Source: Agapanthus africanus (Eukaryota > Streptophyta > Magnoliopsida > Asparagales > Amaryllidaceae). From it: a stretch of DNA of 64,000 nt. Shown here piece after piece: positions 30,667-41,894 of the stretch. Within the stretch, counting starts at the first letter, position 1. Each line of letters begins with the position of its first letter. The DNA lies in the NCBI GenBank assembly GCA_030015575.1, contig CM057338.1, positions 632,454,189 to 632,518,188 of the forward strand. Reading direction: 5' to 3'. A program made the translations under genes and the position numbers. The notes under the pieces were generated by a model. That model had not been told where the DNA came from. It worked only from the letters and a program-made list of their open reading frames with translations, and did no database searches.

Positions 30667-33600
30667 TCAAGGCCAATTATTATGGTGTCGCATACTCACA
30701 GCTCGTGTGATACCGAACACCTAACTTCTCTACTGATCAGTTTCGCAAAGCTCGTTTGTGAAACTATTGTGTTCGAGAAATAACCTCAGTGAGTGGATCC
30801 TCTCCAATGTTTCTTTCTATATCTCTCTATATCTCAACTTCACGGAGAAAGACTATCTCCCGAAATGAGCAATACCTGTCTTAGAATTTTCCTGGATATC
30901 TGATGGGACCCGGCTCACAAATGAACTCCAAATCCAACAACTTCTTAGACTGTATCATCCACTGAATTTAATCAGTATCCTGCGCCATGCCTTCCACGAT
31001 ATCCGCTTGGACCACCTGTCCAACATACTGCCCTCAAAAGAGAGAAAACTATAACTCTGACAGTCACTCTGTCATCCAGGTCACCTTGGAAGCCTGAAAT
31101 GATAACCCCCTCCCGAAGGAGGCTGTCGTTACCATATACCAAGAACATCCACTTATGTTCATAACTGCTTCCCAATGTTTCTCCAGTATTGGATTAATAT
31201 ATGCTTATTGAAACTAGTGCAAAAGCAAAATCTGGTGTGGTACTTGACATCTCATGATTGACTCAATTGCCTAAGCAAGTAATATGCCTATCATACAACT
31301 CCCTCTCCCCATCAGTCTGTAAGACATCTCTTTAGAGAGGGTGACTCCATCACCTGTGGGTACACCACCACGTCAGGAGTCATCCATTCTAAAACACCTT
31401 TAGAATAATGTCAAAGTACCCAAATTGAGACACTTCCCAAATTTAGATCTAAAACCATAGATCTAGTAACCAGAATCCCTGATATTTTATCCAGATCCAA
31501 TGTTCAGAAACACTTTGTGACAACCACAGTATATAACCGGCCGTAGTATTGGAAGATCTCTTCCTATGAAGTGCATGTCATCCAAATACCTGGACATCAC
31601 TCTCTACTACCTTCTTACCAGATCCATCTCTTATTCTGATGAAGTCAAATTCTATGACTGTCACATCAAAAATATATGATCTATCTCTGCTATACCTGCT
31701 TTAGTCTATAAATAGACATAAGCTACTTGCCCACTATGCTTCCGCTGCTCCCACTGACTACAACAACCTTCTGGCAGAGTCACATACACTTGCACTTTCT
31801 AAAACTAATTTAGAACGACGTTAGACTCATCCTCCTGCCAGGTCTCATAGTCTAGAACAGCAGCAATGGCAAGTCTGGGTAAACAAGAACCTCTCTGTCA
31901 CCGTCTCTGAGAAGACCGAAATACCTCTCGGGTGTGTGAGGTTACCCACCAAATCTGCGGAGCGGCTAATGGATCGTCGAAACCATTTGAATCTCTAGGT
32001 TCTATTAAATTTTCAGTAATCGTTTGTGGTTCTGGAATCACTTCCAGTTCTACCATACCCCCACTAATGTTTTCTGAAAAGAATCCATTTTACTAAAACT
32101 GTGGTGAGTCAAGAACAATATAACTATTGATCTTCCTGATGGTAGAAAGTTAACCCTCGTCAAAGCCCGGAATAACCCACAAACTGCCATTACTGAAACG
32201 TGCAATGAGTTTGTCCAGATTCTGGTTTTAAGCATAAGCCGGACAACTCCATATACCTTAACATCATTAAGATATGATCCATTCTATATCCACTATAGAA
32301 ACTAAGGAACTAATTTAATTGGAACTAGATTCAATATACATGCAGCTATCTCCAGTGCATATCATCTAAATGGAAGGAGGCCAAGCAGAATTACTCATCT
32401 AGGAGTGCATCCACATATGTGTAACCTGAGAGAGAAGCAAGTTCTCAAAACTATTACTTACAACGGAATACCTAACACAAGTATCTACATCTTCGATCAC
32501 CTTGAAGAATCCTGATACTTGCAACATATGGTTCTCTACTTTATTCTTATACCTATAACTTCTCAAAATTTACACCCTATATTTCAACGAAATACTTGTC
32601 TAAAACTAGAGAAGTCATGGGTAAATAGAATATAGTACGAGTACCAACCCCTTTGTCCTAATGGACATTGGACAACATACAATACTTTATATAAGTCCCC
32701 TGAGTTTAATAACTCAAATCCTGTGCGTCATAGGTTGAAAACTGTACCGTGGTTAAGAAGAATTACACCGCTGTTGAATGCACCTTACCTAACCACCAAC
32801 TGATATAGATAGATGTCATAGACATAATATCAAAAAGTTATATCTCAGTTTATAAAATAAACGTACGGATATATCGGTTTGAAATTGGTTCATAACAACG
32901 GATATTCAAAACCAAATATTTGTCGTCAGGCAAAACCCAGGCGATTTTCTCAAATATCACCAAGTACAAAGAATTCCGATATAATGAGGATATAATCACC
33001 TAATTCCCATTATTCTACTCCCACTCATCATCTGTAACGCTATACAGATGTGAGAATCAAATCTGGTAAATACATACCCTGGAGTCTGAATCAAAATGGG
33101 AAAACAATCCCAATATCTTACTCCTACTCATCATCTGTAACGCTATATAGATGTGAGAATCAAAACTGGTAAATGCATACCCTGAAGTAAGGATCTAATT
33201 GGGAAAATAGTTTTCAATTAACACCGCACAGTGAAACTGAAACATGAAAATATTTCGAAGGGGTATCCAGGTATTCCTAGTAATGCCTTTTCCACTATCC
33301 TGATTCATGACTGTGACCGTATATTTCCATGGCCTCACTCCAATCCTTTTATATGTCTTTACTTATTACCTTCTGTACACCACACTTAGGCTAATTGATT
33401 TTCTTCCTTCCCTACCCTTCGGCACCAGCTTAAGGTTTGGAAGAATACTATCCAATAAGCGTAATAGGTGTACTCTCTTAATCCTAGGAGCTCTCACAAC
33501 CTGAGAGAAGGTAAAGGGAAAAGACAACTGAATAATCCTTATTCTATTTCTCCAGAATCCATCCTCGAACTGGAACAAGTTCCTTCGAATTTGTATGTAA

Positions 33601-34190
33601 CTATACGATAGAATATCCAAGCTATATGGATTTTCGTAGTAATACGAAGTGTTCTGGAGAAATCCAAAGGTGAAGTAGGAGTGTTAGGGGTATACGTGGT
33701 TTTGTCGTGAATGATAGTAGTCACAATTTCCTTTGCTCTTACTATAATCTCTTTATATGTCTTTACTTATTACCTTCTATACACCACACTTAGGCTAATT
33801 GGTTTTCTTCCTTCCCCACCTTTCGGCACCTGCCTATAGTTTGGAAGGAGACTATCCAATAAGCGCAATAGGTGTACTCTCCTAATACTAGAAGCTATCA
33901 CAACCAGAGAGAATGTAAAGGGAAAAGACAACCGAATAATCCTATTCAATTTCTTTAGGACCATAATCCATCCTCAAACTGGAACAAGTTCCTTTGAGTT
34001 CGTATGTAACTATACGATGGAATATCCAAGCAATATGGATTTTTGTAGTGATACGAAGTGTTCCGGAGAAGTGCAAAAGTGATGTAGGATTGGCAATGAT
34101 ATATGCGACTCCGTGGCAATCCAAAAACCAAAGTGTTTTAAGAAGGTTCGATTAACTTAGTTCATAAGTTTTAGTTTAGGGTCAGGCCAT
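30667..34190 (-). pseudogene. Decayed pol/gag of copia C
   Basis: No long frame survives. A fragment at 30972-31175 retains RNase H context (MFLVYG, then GFQGDLDD), colinear with B but with the same replacement found in A near 21950. RT context lies near 31680-31800 (ctgctcccactgactac) and protease context near 33000-33070. The order is the same as in A. The region also includes a 404-bp internal duplication not present in A. Confidence 0.7.
33351..34110 (-). repeat. 404-bp tandem duplication inside C
   Basis: atatgtctttacttattacc starts at 33351 and again at 33755, and the similarity runs on through tatccaataagcg...ggtgtactctc and the tatacgat...atatccaagc segment. A has a single copy (9180-9480). 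It is therefore a C-specific duplication. Confidence 0.75.
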
Positions 34191-34223
34191 GGTCGCTGCC
34201 AAAGAAAGAGAGAAAAGAAACAC
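34188..34223 (-). promoter_or_regulatory. Splice-acceptor-like tract and gag start of C
   Basis: On the minus strand tttcttttctctctttcttt then ggcag at 34196, followed by cgacc and ATG at 34190-34188 in the context cgaccatggc. It matches the arrangement in A and B. Confidence 0.45.
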
Positions 34224-34515
34224 TCGGCGTGCACTCTAACCAAGATCAGAATGGTTAATCACTTTATCTAATCATGATGGCTCCCACTGTTTCCTCGAAT
34301 TCTCCTTCAAACCCTAAAAGGAGAATTAGTCGGGATCATATAAAATCACCCGAGGAGTAACACCTACTCATCAGTGGAAATCGGAGTCCAACTATCATTG
34401 CATGATAACTTGATAGAAGCCACTCAAGTCACCACACTCCAAAAGGTATGCGCATGCCTGGCAAGTTTCTTGTATGTTTGAAACTCCCGATGTGGTTTTT
34501 ACCCCTAACACTTAT

Positions 34516-36747
34516 TGTTGGGATACCTACAACGGAAGCAAGGTTTCGGGAGGCATCATCCATGCCAAGTTAAAAATTTTTCCATTTTAGATAACCCTAA
34601 CCCTAGATCTTTAACTAGAGAATCAAACTAAAACTACAAGTAAACAACTTTACTTCTAAGAGTTTGGGATTACAACCTTTGTAGTCCGTTCTTTCGCTTC
34701 ATAAGCTCCGAGTTGAGGTCCCTTCGCTGTGATTATCAAGCTCCCGAACTCTCGAGAGGCTCTATGAGGTGAATGATCCATGCTAGCTTGAAGTCTTCAC
34801 TTTCAAAGATGATCTACCTTGAAGAATCACAAAACCAAGCTCTCACTTTACTAATAAGGTATTAGTGAAGCAAACACCCTAATCTAAGTGGCTAGAATAG
34901 ATGAGGATGATGAAGTAGGAATTTTGCTCTCTTTAGTTTTCTTTTTCTCACAAACAATCACCAGAAAGGAAAATTCTAGAAAGCTTTTTTCAATAGCAAG
35001 AAGAAGATGAAGAAGTGATGAATGAATTATTGTTGAGGTTAGAAATGCAACCATAGTTAGATATGTGTCATGGCTAATTCATGTAGAGAATAAACCATAG
35101 GCTAGGGTTAAAGTTAGGTTAACAAATATCAAGGATAAAACAAAAAGGGTGGACTTTGTCAAAGGATCATGAAGCTTCCTCAAAGCTCATCCAAAACTTA
35201 ATCCATCCAAAAAGAATTAACCCTAAAAAGAAAATGTTAACCCAAGTTTAAACCCTAACATGGTTTTAACCCTAGTTGCTTTTGTAACCCTAACATATTA
35301 CAATATTATATATCACATATACAATATTTTGTAACAAAATAAAATAATACAATTAACATATATCACATATATATCAATGTATCATCATGTGAGAAAAAGA
35401 ATCTTTAAGTGAGCTTATATTAGTTATTATAATGTAATATATCAAATATATAATTATACATTAAATTATAGAATCAACACTTGATCCGATAATCCGGCTA
35501 TTTTGCAAATAACCGACTAATATAATCTGTATCAGTTCATCGAATCAACACTTGATCCAATGACCCGGCTATATCACATATACCCGGCCGATATCACATA
35601 TCGTGAGAATCGAATATGGTATCACATACACATATTATTCTCGGTCCCGCACATATCACATACGTGCACCTACTCCGTTTTGCCTGAGCCAGGAAACCTC
35701 TGTGTAGGACTCTAAAGAATCGTCAATACGCCGGCAGTAGGTGATGATCATATCAAACACCCACAAGCTGCAAACGGTTAGCTAAACGTAACAGCCACCC
35801 AGGTATTGAGCAATCAGAAGATCAATAAGCAAGCCTGTACATTCTCCCGTGAATCCAACCAGTAACACTCCCTTACAGTCCGGTCTCTTCGTCTGATATT
35901 TCGCATATCCAGTCTTGGGGTGGTAAACGTCAGACCCCAGTAACCGATAAGTCGTGCCGATGTGAGGCTCATAACTGGTCGAGAAACTACTAATAACACT
36001 TACCAGTAGATCTCTATATCAGCCCTGGCCAGGGACTTCCAGTTATATCCAATCGAACACAGCGCAACATTAACTCCCAAAACCGGGAGAGACGTAACCC
36101 CTCCTATTGCTCATTGCCTCCATATGATTCGGGACTGTACCCAAAAGCCACCGTTTTGCACATTCTCGTGAACGTAGTAAGGTGGAAATCAAAGCACAGT
36201 GGGAATCACACAAGACTCTATGACGATCTCGGGTCTACAGACTAACCTGTACCAGTATCACCAGAGAACTGCTATCTGACGATAAGTATAATACCATCTA
36301 GGAGTTCTCGGCGAGTCCGTTCAGTTACCCAGTTTCCACTGAGCACCCGTATACCTTCTCTGATGTCAAACACCAATGGATATGGGATCATTTATCGCCC
36401 ATCATATGGGTCAAGAAGCGTATACGCTAGTCTACTGTGGAGTATCGATGCCCTGTCTCGATACTCCCTCGACTAGGATTAGTTATAGGATGTACTCTTT
36501 GACTACCCTATCCCCACTAGTATGATCTGCATCATAGTCCTAGTAGTCGAGTACATATCCTAAGGACTTTATCAACATATGAGAGCAAGACAGTAAACCA
36601 ATACAAGTCAACATGTTAAGATAAAGTGAAACCAAATAGCATACTATGATGTCGAGCAAGAAAGTCCTCTCTATATATATCCAAGCATCCACTATAATAT
36701 ACATCATATGTACAACAATGGCCTCTACGGCATATATATAACTAACA
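34516..36747 (-). mobile_element. Solo LTR I (D/G family)
   Basis: TGTTGGGATACC at 34516 to tatataactaaca at 36747, 2232 bp, with no internal domain. Flanks cttat (34511-34515) and cttac (36748-36752) form a one-mismatch 5-bp target duplication. B at 15890-15905 shows the uninterrupted sequence. It is the usual product of recombination between the two LTRs of one element. The conserved core is at about 36427-36505. Confidence 0.88.
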
Positions 36748-36752
36748 CTTAC

Positions 36753-36990
36753 GATCTTGACGTAGGCCAACATATCATAAGTCGTTAGTCAAGTTCAACC
36801 CGTCATTATCCTGGATTGACTTAGACCCACCCGTACAAGTCCTTAACGTAGGCCAAAATAACTATACGACTATCCTAAATAATCGCATATCCATGCAGCA
36901 AACAAGCATTACCCAACTACCATACACTATGCCTTGACGTAGGCCAACATACATAGCATGAATACTAAGTGATACCTATAAGAAATGATG
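36753..36990 (-). repeat. Three repeats of about 90 bp, C leader
   Basis: cttgacgtaggccaacat-type motifs start at 36753, 36841 and 36931, with spacing 88 and 90. Confidence 0.7.
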
Positions 36991-37102
36991 GAGGGCTACG
37001 GCTGGTTTTTGGCAAAAAACCTTTAGCGTAATGAACTTGATATCATTGAAGGAATCCAAGTGGTTTTTTTAAAAATATAGTGACACAAACTATTGCTAAA
37101 GA

Positions 37103-37340
37103 GGTCACTCCCTGTGAAGGGATCTTGGCTCTTTCCTCATCGAATGAGGTGCAGGATATTCTAAACTGAATACCACGATGCAAATCAAAAGAATCGACTA
37201 TAGTGAAGTTATTACGATGACACAAACTTTCACTCAAGAGGTCACTCCCGATAAAGGGATCTCGGCTCTTGCCTCGTCGAATGAGGTGCTAGATATTCAT
37301 AACCGAATATCACTATGCAAAGCAAAAGGAAACGTCCTTA
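37103..37340 (-). repeat. 137-bp tandem repeat in C leader
   Basis: Units start at 37103 and 37240 with ggtcactcc. They are homologous to the pair at 1-240 in E with an identical period. Confidence 0.8.
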
Positions 37341-37475
37341 ATGTCAGTTTTCAAAAAAACTTGGTTCCAACAACATCATATAGGTTTGTTTTTCTTGCAT
37401 TAATCGAAATTAATGCAGTCCCATCAATTAAACATATCATACCAGATAAAGGAACGAAAAATATAATGTACCTAT

Positions 37476-37570
37476 ATGCCATCCACATTCGCCACTGGGC
37501 CCCGTCATCACCCGTTAGATTACTTAACTAACGGCAGAGCGGGGGCTGGACTAGTACGGGTGCAAAACAT
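37476..37570 (-). other. Conserved palindromic leader block, copy in C
   Basis: A perfect inner hairpin CCGTTAG...CTAACGG. The outer end reads acgggtgcaaaacat, with the gcggatgc arm partly altered. Confidence 0.72.
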
Positions 37571-37753
37571 ATACAACATCTACTAGTATATATATAAATA
37601 TATATAACATTCATCCCAGGCATGATATAAAGCAACATCACAGAATCTCAGCAAGCAACACATAATGGTGGATAATGCTGGAGCCTCGGGTTTCATTTGA
37701 GCCGCAAATGAGACCCGACGTTCCCTGTCGTGTGGATAGCCTGCGCAATAAAA

Positions 37754-38018
37754 ACTTAGACCCGTACGAGTGCGGCAAGTTACCCGCCAATCCCAGAAGT
37801 GAGGCAACCCCAATCAACAACGTGAATGGGCCACCCAGCAATTCACGGAATCCGGTAACTTGGGCACCCCTCCGTAGGTCAACTTATACCACCTACGAGT
37901 GCGGCGAATAGCCCGCCAATTCTAGAGTAAGTCCCCCACCGTCTCAAGGCTATGAGATGCGGGCCCGTTGCTCTCTAGAACCCGGCTATTCGAACATTCC
38001 ACCGCGGGGTAATCCTAG
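37754..38018 (-). repeat. Two tandem hairpin modules, C leader
   Basis: They are homologous to the E pair, with gtgcggcaagttacccgcc and gtgcggcgaatagcccgcc boxes and the ttctagag/ctctagaa arms in the second unit. Confidence 0.7.
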
Positions 38019-38471
38019 TACAGAAAATAAAAGAAATATATGTACAAGGGTGACATCGACCTCAACCCGGTCGTGCCCCAAACAAATAATATACAAACTG
38101 GCAGAGACGGAAGTCCACATGTCGGACGCTCACCCCGCAATATCAAATATACAAATGAATCTGAACTGTACAACTATCATTGCACCACTGTCTATCCACC
38201 ATGACGATCCAACCACAACCTCAGCACAACACAGAACATCAATGTGAATGCCATGTTCGCAAACCCGTCTAAAAGACATATAGCAATTAGACGAGTTGTA
38301 CCACTCTAATGACATTCACGGTCACAGATAGTAATGTATGTACTAAAAACTTTTAAACAGTGATAAAAATAGCGACTTCGAAATACTCCGTATTGCCCCC
38401 AAACCAAAGATTACATAATATGCAATCTGGGAAAAAAAAACAATACCAAAAACTAAATATTCCAGAGACCG

Positions 38472-38587
38472 GAACACCACTCAAAACACGAAACCCAACT
38501 CCAAAGAAGAACCGGCGGCGCTGGGGTTTCTTGCCGATCTCGTCGGCCGTACAATGGATTTTGGGGCTCGTTTTTGGGGTGTGTTCT
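38472..38587 (-). other. Extended helix near PBS of C
   Basis: ggaacacc...caaaacacgaaaccc can pair, with bulges, with gggctcgtttttggggtgtgttc. The loop side holds ccggcggcgctgg and ctcgtcggccg. It is less regular than in B and E. Confidence 0.45.
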
Positions 38588-38743
38588 TGTAGTTACAAGG
38601 GCGGTCTTCTGCAATTGTTTAAATAATTTTTAAAGACTATTTTAAAATCGACAAAAACTGGAATATATACGTATTGTTTCGGAGTTTTTTTCGGTTTCGA
38701 TATTTAAAACATCGTTTAAACTGCTAGCATAGGCTATGGGTTG

Positions 38744-38755
38744 TCTCTGATACCA
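38744..38755 (-). other. Primer-binding site of C
   Basis: tctctgatacca on the plus strand, directly touching the 5' LTR start at 38756. Confidence 0.88.
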
Positions 38756-40379
38756 TGTTGGGTTATGCAAGCGCCATGGCCATCAAACCGTGGTCGATTG
38801 CGGAATAAAAATTTTACAAACTGGCGCTAGAACAACCCCATAATACGGATCGACCATTAACCATAAGCTAGCAAACATAAAAAGAGTTAAGAATGGTTAT
38901 ACCAAATGATCCGTGTCTTTCGGTCTTTAACCATCATCCCAAGCTTCTAGAGGCCTCCATGATCAAGCTTGATCTTCGGTCTCCCACCATCGAAGATGAT
39001 CCACCTGAGGATTTGTATTTCGAGCTCCAACCTCATAGCCGAGGAAACTAGGATACCTAGTTCGCTAAACTAGATAGCCTAGAAGATGTAGAGTCTAATG
39101 ATGGATTATTTTGTCTCCAAACACCCTAGGTTTCTCAACACATGAGACTTGAAGGGTGGAGGTAGAAGAAGAAGCTTGAGGATGAGAGTGTGAGGCAACT
39201 CAAGAAAAAAATGGCTAAGTGTGTTGTGAGCAATAATGAAGTGTACAATAAATATCTTAAGTCCAAAATATCTCAAGTCTCCAAAATATCTCACAACCCA
39301 AACGAATATCAAGCATGCCTCAATAGTGAATCCATGAGTCACCCCATGAGTCATACTTGAATAAATGCATACAACACCTCATCCTCTCCACCCCATTAAC
39401 CATTTAATCCTAAATGGTTAAAACTAAAATCTTCTAGAAGCATCTTGTAATAAATTATAAGAATACCCCTCATCCGTATATACATACCTGTATCCGTATT
39501 CCGAAAAATACGAATACAAAGAGACGAAAATAATCCATCAATATAATACTAGAATCCGGCTTAAACCAAAGCCCATAAGTATTATCCGTCCGAATCATGA
39601 TACGTGCATAAGTGCACGTATATGATTGAATCCTGCCGTAAAACCATACGGCCTCTACATCGTTTCGCCCAAAGCAGGGAAACCCTCTATGTGGGACTCT
39701 AAAGACTCATCAATATGCTGTCAGTGGGTTTAACCACAAGCACATCAGCGGCACTAGCTGTGCATAACGGCTACCTAGGTATTGAGCGAATGGAAGGCCG
39801 ACGAGCAAACTCATCCTGACCCCTACTGAACCTGTCCGTGACAATATCCGTCCAGTCCGGTCTGTTCGTCTAAGAGTATCGCATATCGAGTCTGAGGGGT
39901 GGATAAAGTCAAACCTCTAATAACGCGACATTTCGTGTTTGTATGAAGCCCATCACCAACTGAGAAACTACTGATCCAAATCAGTAATTCTCGACTACCT
40001 TGGCTAAGGATTTCTGGTGATGGCCACCCATGCACTGCGCGACATCAACCCCCAATACCAGGAGAGACGAATCCCCAACGTTCCGCTCACTGCCTCTATG
40101 AGGCTCGAGACTGTACCCAGCTAAAACCTGTTTGCATGACTCTTTTAAGCCATGGTAGGGTAGTAATCAAAGCACAGTAGGAACTCACACGAGACAAATG
40201 ATGATCTCGGGTCAACAGACTAACCTGTACACATGTCACTTGGGAACTGCTATATGACAATAGGTATAGTATCAACTAGCATGTTCCCGGCGAGTCCGTC
40301 CAGTGTACTCATAACCCAATGAGCACCTGTATACTATCTCAGGTGAACAAACTAACACCAAGGGCTTGTGAGACCTTGC
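38756..40379 (-). mobile_element. Copia C 5' LTR (cut by G)
   Basis: It starts TGTTGGGTTATGCAAG and matches the C 3' LTR segments up to gtgagaccttgc. The 3' copy continues caacgcccc, but here LTR G begins. The remaining 300 bp or so are off the window. cttgc (40375-40379) is the left target copy of G. Confidence 0.85.
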
Positions 40380-41036
40380 TGTTGGATATATGTATGCCCT
40401 AGAGGCCATTATATGTATAGTGGATGCTTGGACATGTATATATATATATAGATGACTTTCTTGCTCGACATGATAGTATGCTATCTAGTTTACTTTATCT
40501 TGACATGTTCATTTGATCATGCATCTTATTCATTTAGTACATGTTGATAAAGCCCATAGGATATTTGCTTGACTACTGGGACTATGATGCAGATCATACA
40601 AGTAGGACACCTGTAGTTTATAAGAATATCCTTTAACTGTTCTTAGTCGTGGGTGTATCGAGACGGGGCATCGATATTCCAGAGTAGACTAGCGTATACC
40701 ATTCTTGTCCCATATGATGGGCGATGGATGATCCCATATCCATCTGGTGTGGTGACACCAAAGATTGTATGCGGGTGCTCAGTGGAGACTGGGTACACTG
40801 AACGGACTCGCCAAGAACTCTTATGTGGTATTATATCTATTGTCGGATAGCAGTTCTCAGGTGACACTGGTACAGGTTAGTTTGTAGACCCAAGATCGTC
40901 ATAGAGTCTTGTGTGTTCTCCCACTGTACTTTGATCTCCACCCTACCACAGCTCTGCTGAGTCATGCAAACAGGTGGATTTTGGGTACAGTCTCGAGGCA
41001 CATGGAGGCAATGAGCAATAGGAGGGGTTTCGTCTC
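40380..41036 (+). mobile_element. LTR G, first segment
   Basis: TGTTGGATATATGTATGCCC begins a plus-strand LTR of the D/I family, with core at about 40616-40700. It is interrupted after gtctc (41032-41036) by H and resumes at 63094. Confidence 0.82.
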
Positions 41037-41894
41037 TGTCACGACCCGAAAGAGCACGTGATTGGCCCTTGAACCATATGAAGTCTATTGGACTCCATCT
41101 GATCCAAGTAAGCCAAAAGCCCAGCAATCTAAAACCATTTTAAGAGTAAATAAAGAAAACTGGTTTAAAGAAGTGAAGAAAAACATGTTTGAAAGTCAAG
41201 GTTTCTTTAAATAACTAAGCCGAATATGCATTTTAAAAATGTACGGTCTTTTCTAAAAATTTCGGCAGAGTTTCTTTTGTAAATACTGGCCCCGAACGGG
41301 GTACAATAAGAACAATATATATATGCAATGATAAAAGGCATCCCAAAGCGGGAGCAAGCTCTTCGTCAATCGACGGTCACAACCACGCAAGCAATATAAT
41401 ATACAACGCCAAATGGCGAGGATCAAAACTCAACAGAAACCCAATAAGCATGAAAACCGTAATACTGCTAAGCGCGACTCTAAGGTCGAATAATACATCA
41501 CTAGTGTCTAAGTCTGAAACAATATACAAGTTTTGGTTGATGGAATTTTAGATACAATGAATAATACAGGTACAATGGTGGTTCTTGATGCAAAAGAATC
41601 CACCTACCAAATGCAATTCACCCGCAAGGAAGCAGTGTGCCAGAAATGCCGCAATGGAACCTGTACGGCGAAACCTGCAAGAACTGTGGCACAACAGGGG
41701 TGAGTTGCCAACTCGTGAATAGAAATATCTACAAGAAGAAACCGAATGCAAGACATAATCCTAGGTCAATACGATCAGTATAATATAAACCACAAGAGTA
41801 CGTCTGAAGCATGATAAGGTGGCAATGTAACATCTAAACATGTATGTAGTGCCAAGTACTCAGGTAATAACATGTCATCAGTATAAGGTATTTC
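41037..41894 (-). mobile_element. H 3' LTR, first segment
   Basis: TGTCACGACCCGAAAG to gtataaggtatttc. It matches 58977-59834. The last five bases, atttc (41890-41894), are the left target copy of J (atgtc in the uninterrupted copy at 59830-59834). Confidence 0.9.

Larger units (their letters stand above)
34224..38743 (-). mobile_element. Copia C leader (with solo LTR I inside)
   Basis: From PBS towards gag: helix 38472-38587, two modules of about 130 bp (37754-38018), conserved block 37476-37570, 137-bp pair 37103-37340, triplet repeats 36753-36990, then solo LTR 34516-36747, and the small hairpin GAGTA...TACTC at 34355-34369. No coding frame is recognised. Confidence 0.75.
24104..40379 (-). 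mobile_element. Copia element C (whole visible extent, interrupted)
   Basis: Minus-strand element. The 3' LTR is 24104-24396 plus 28954-30651 (split by D), PPT 30652-30666, decayed pol 30667-34190, leader 34224-38743 (split by solo LTR I), PBS 38744-38755, and 5' LTR 38756-40379 (cut by G). It inserted in A's 3' LTR. Its coding part matches A rather than B, and it has lost all long frames. Confidence 0.82.

Noticed and set aside
30972-31175. 67-codon minus-strand frame as an independent small gene
   Set aside because: It is a surviving scrap of the C RNase H region, alignable with B and A.
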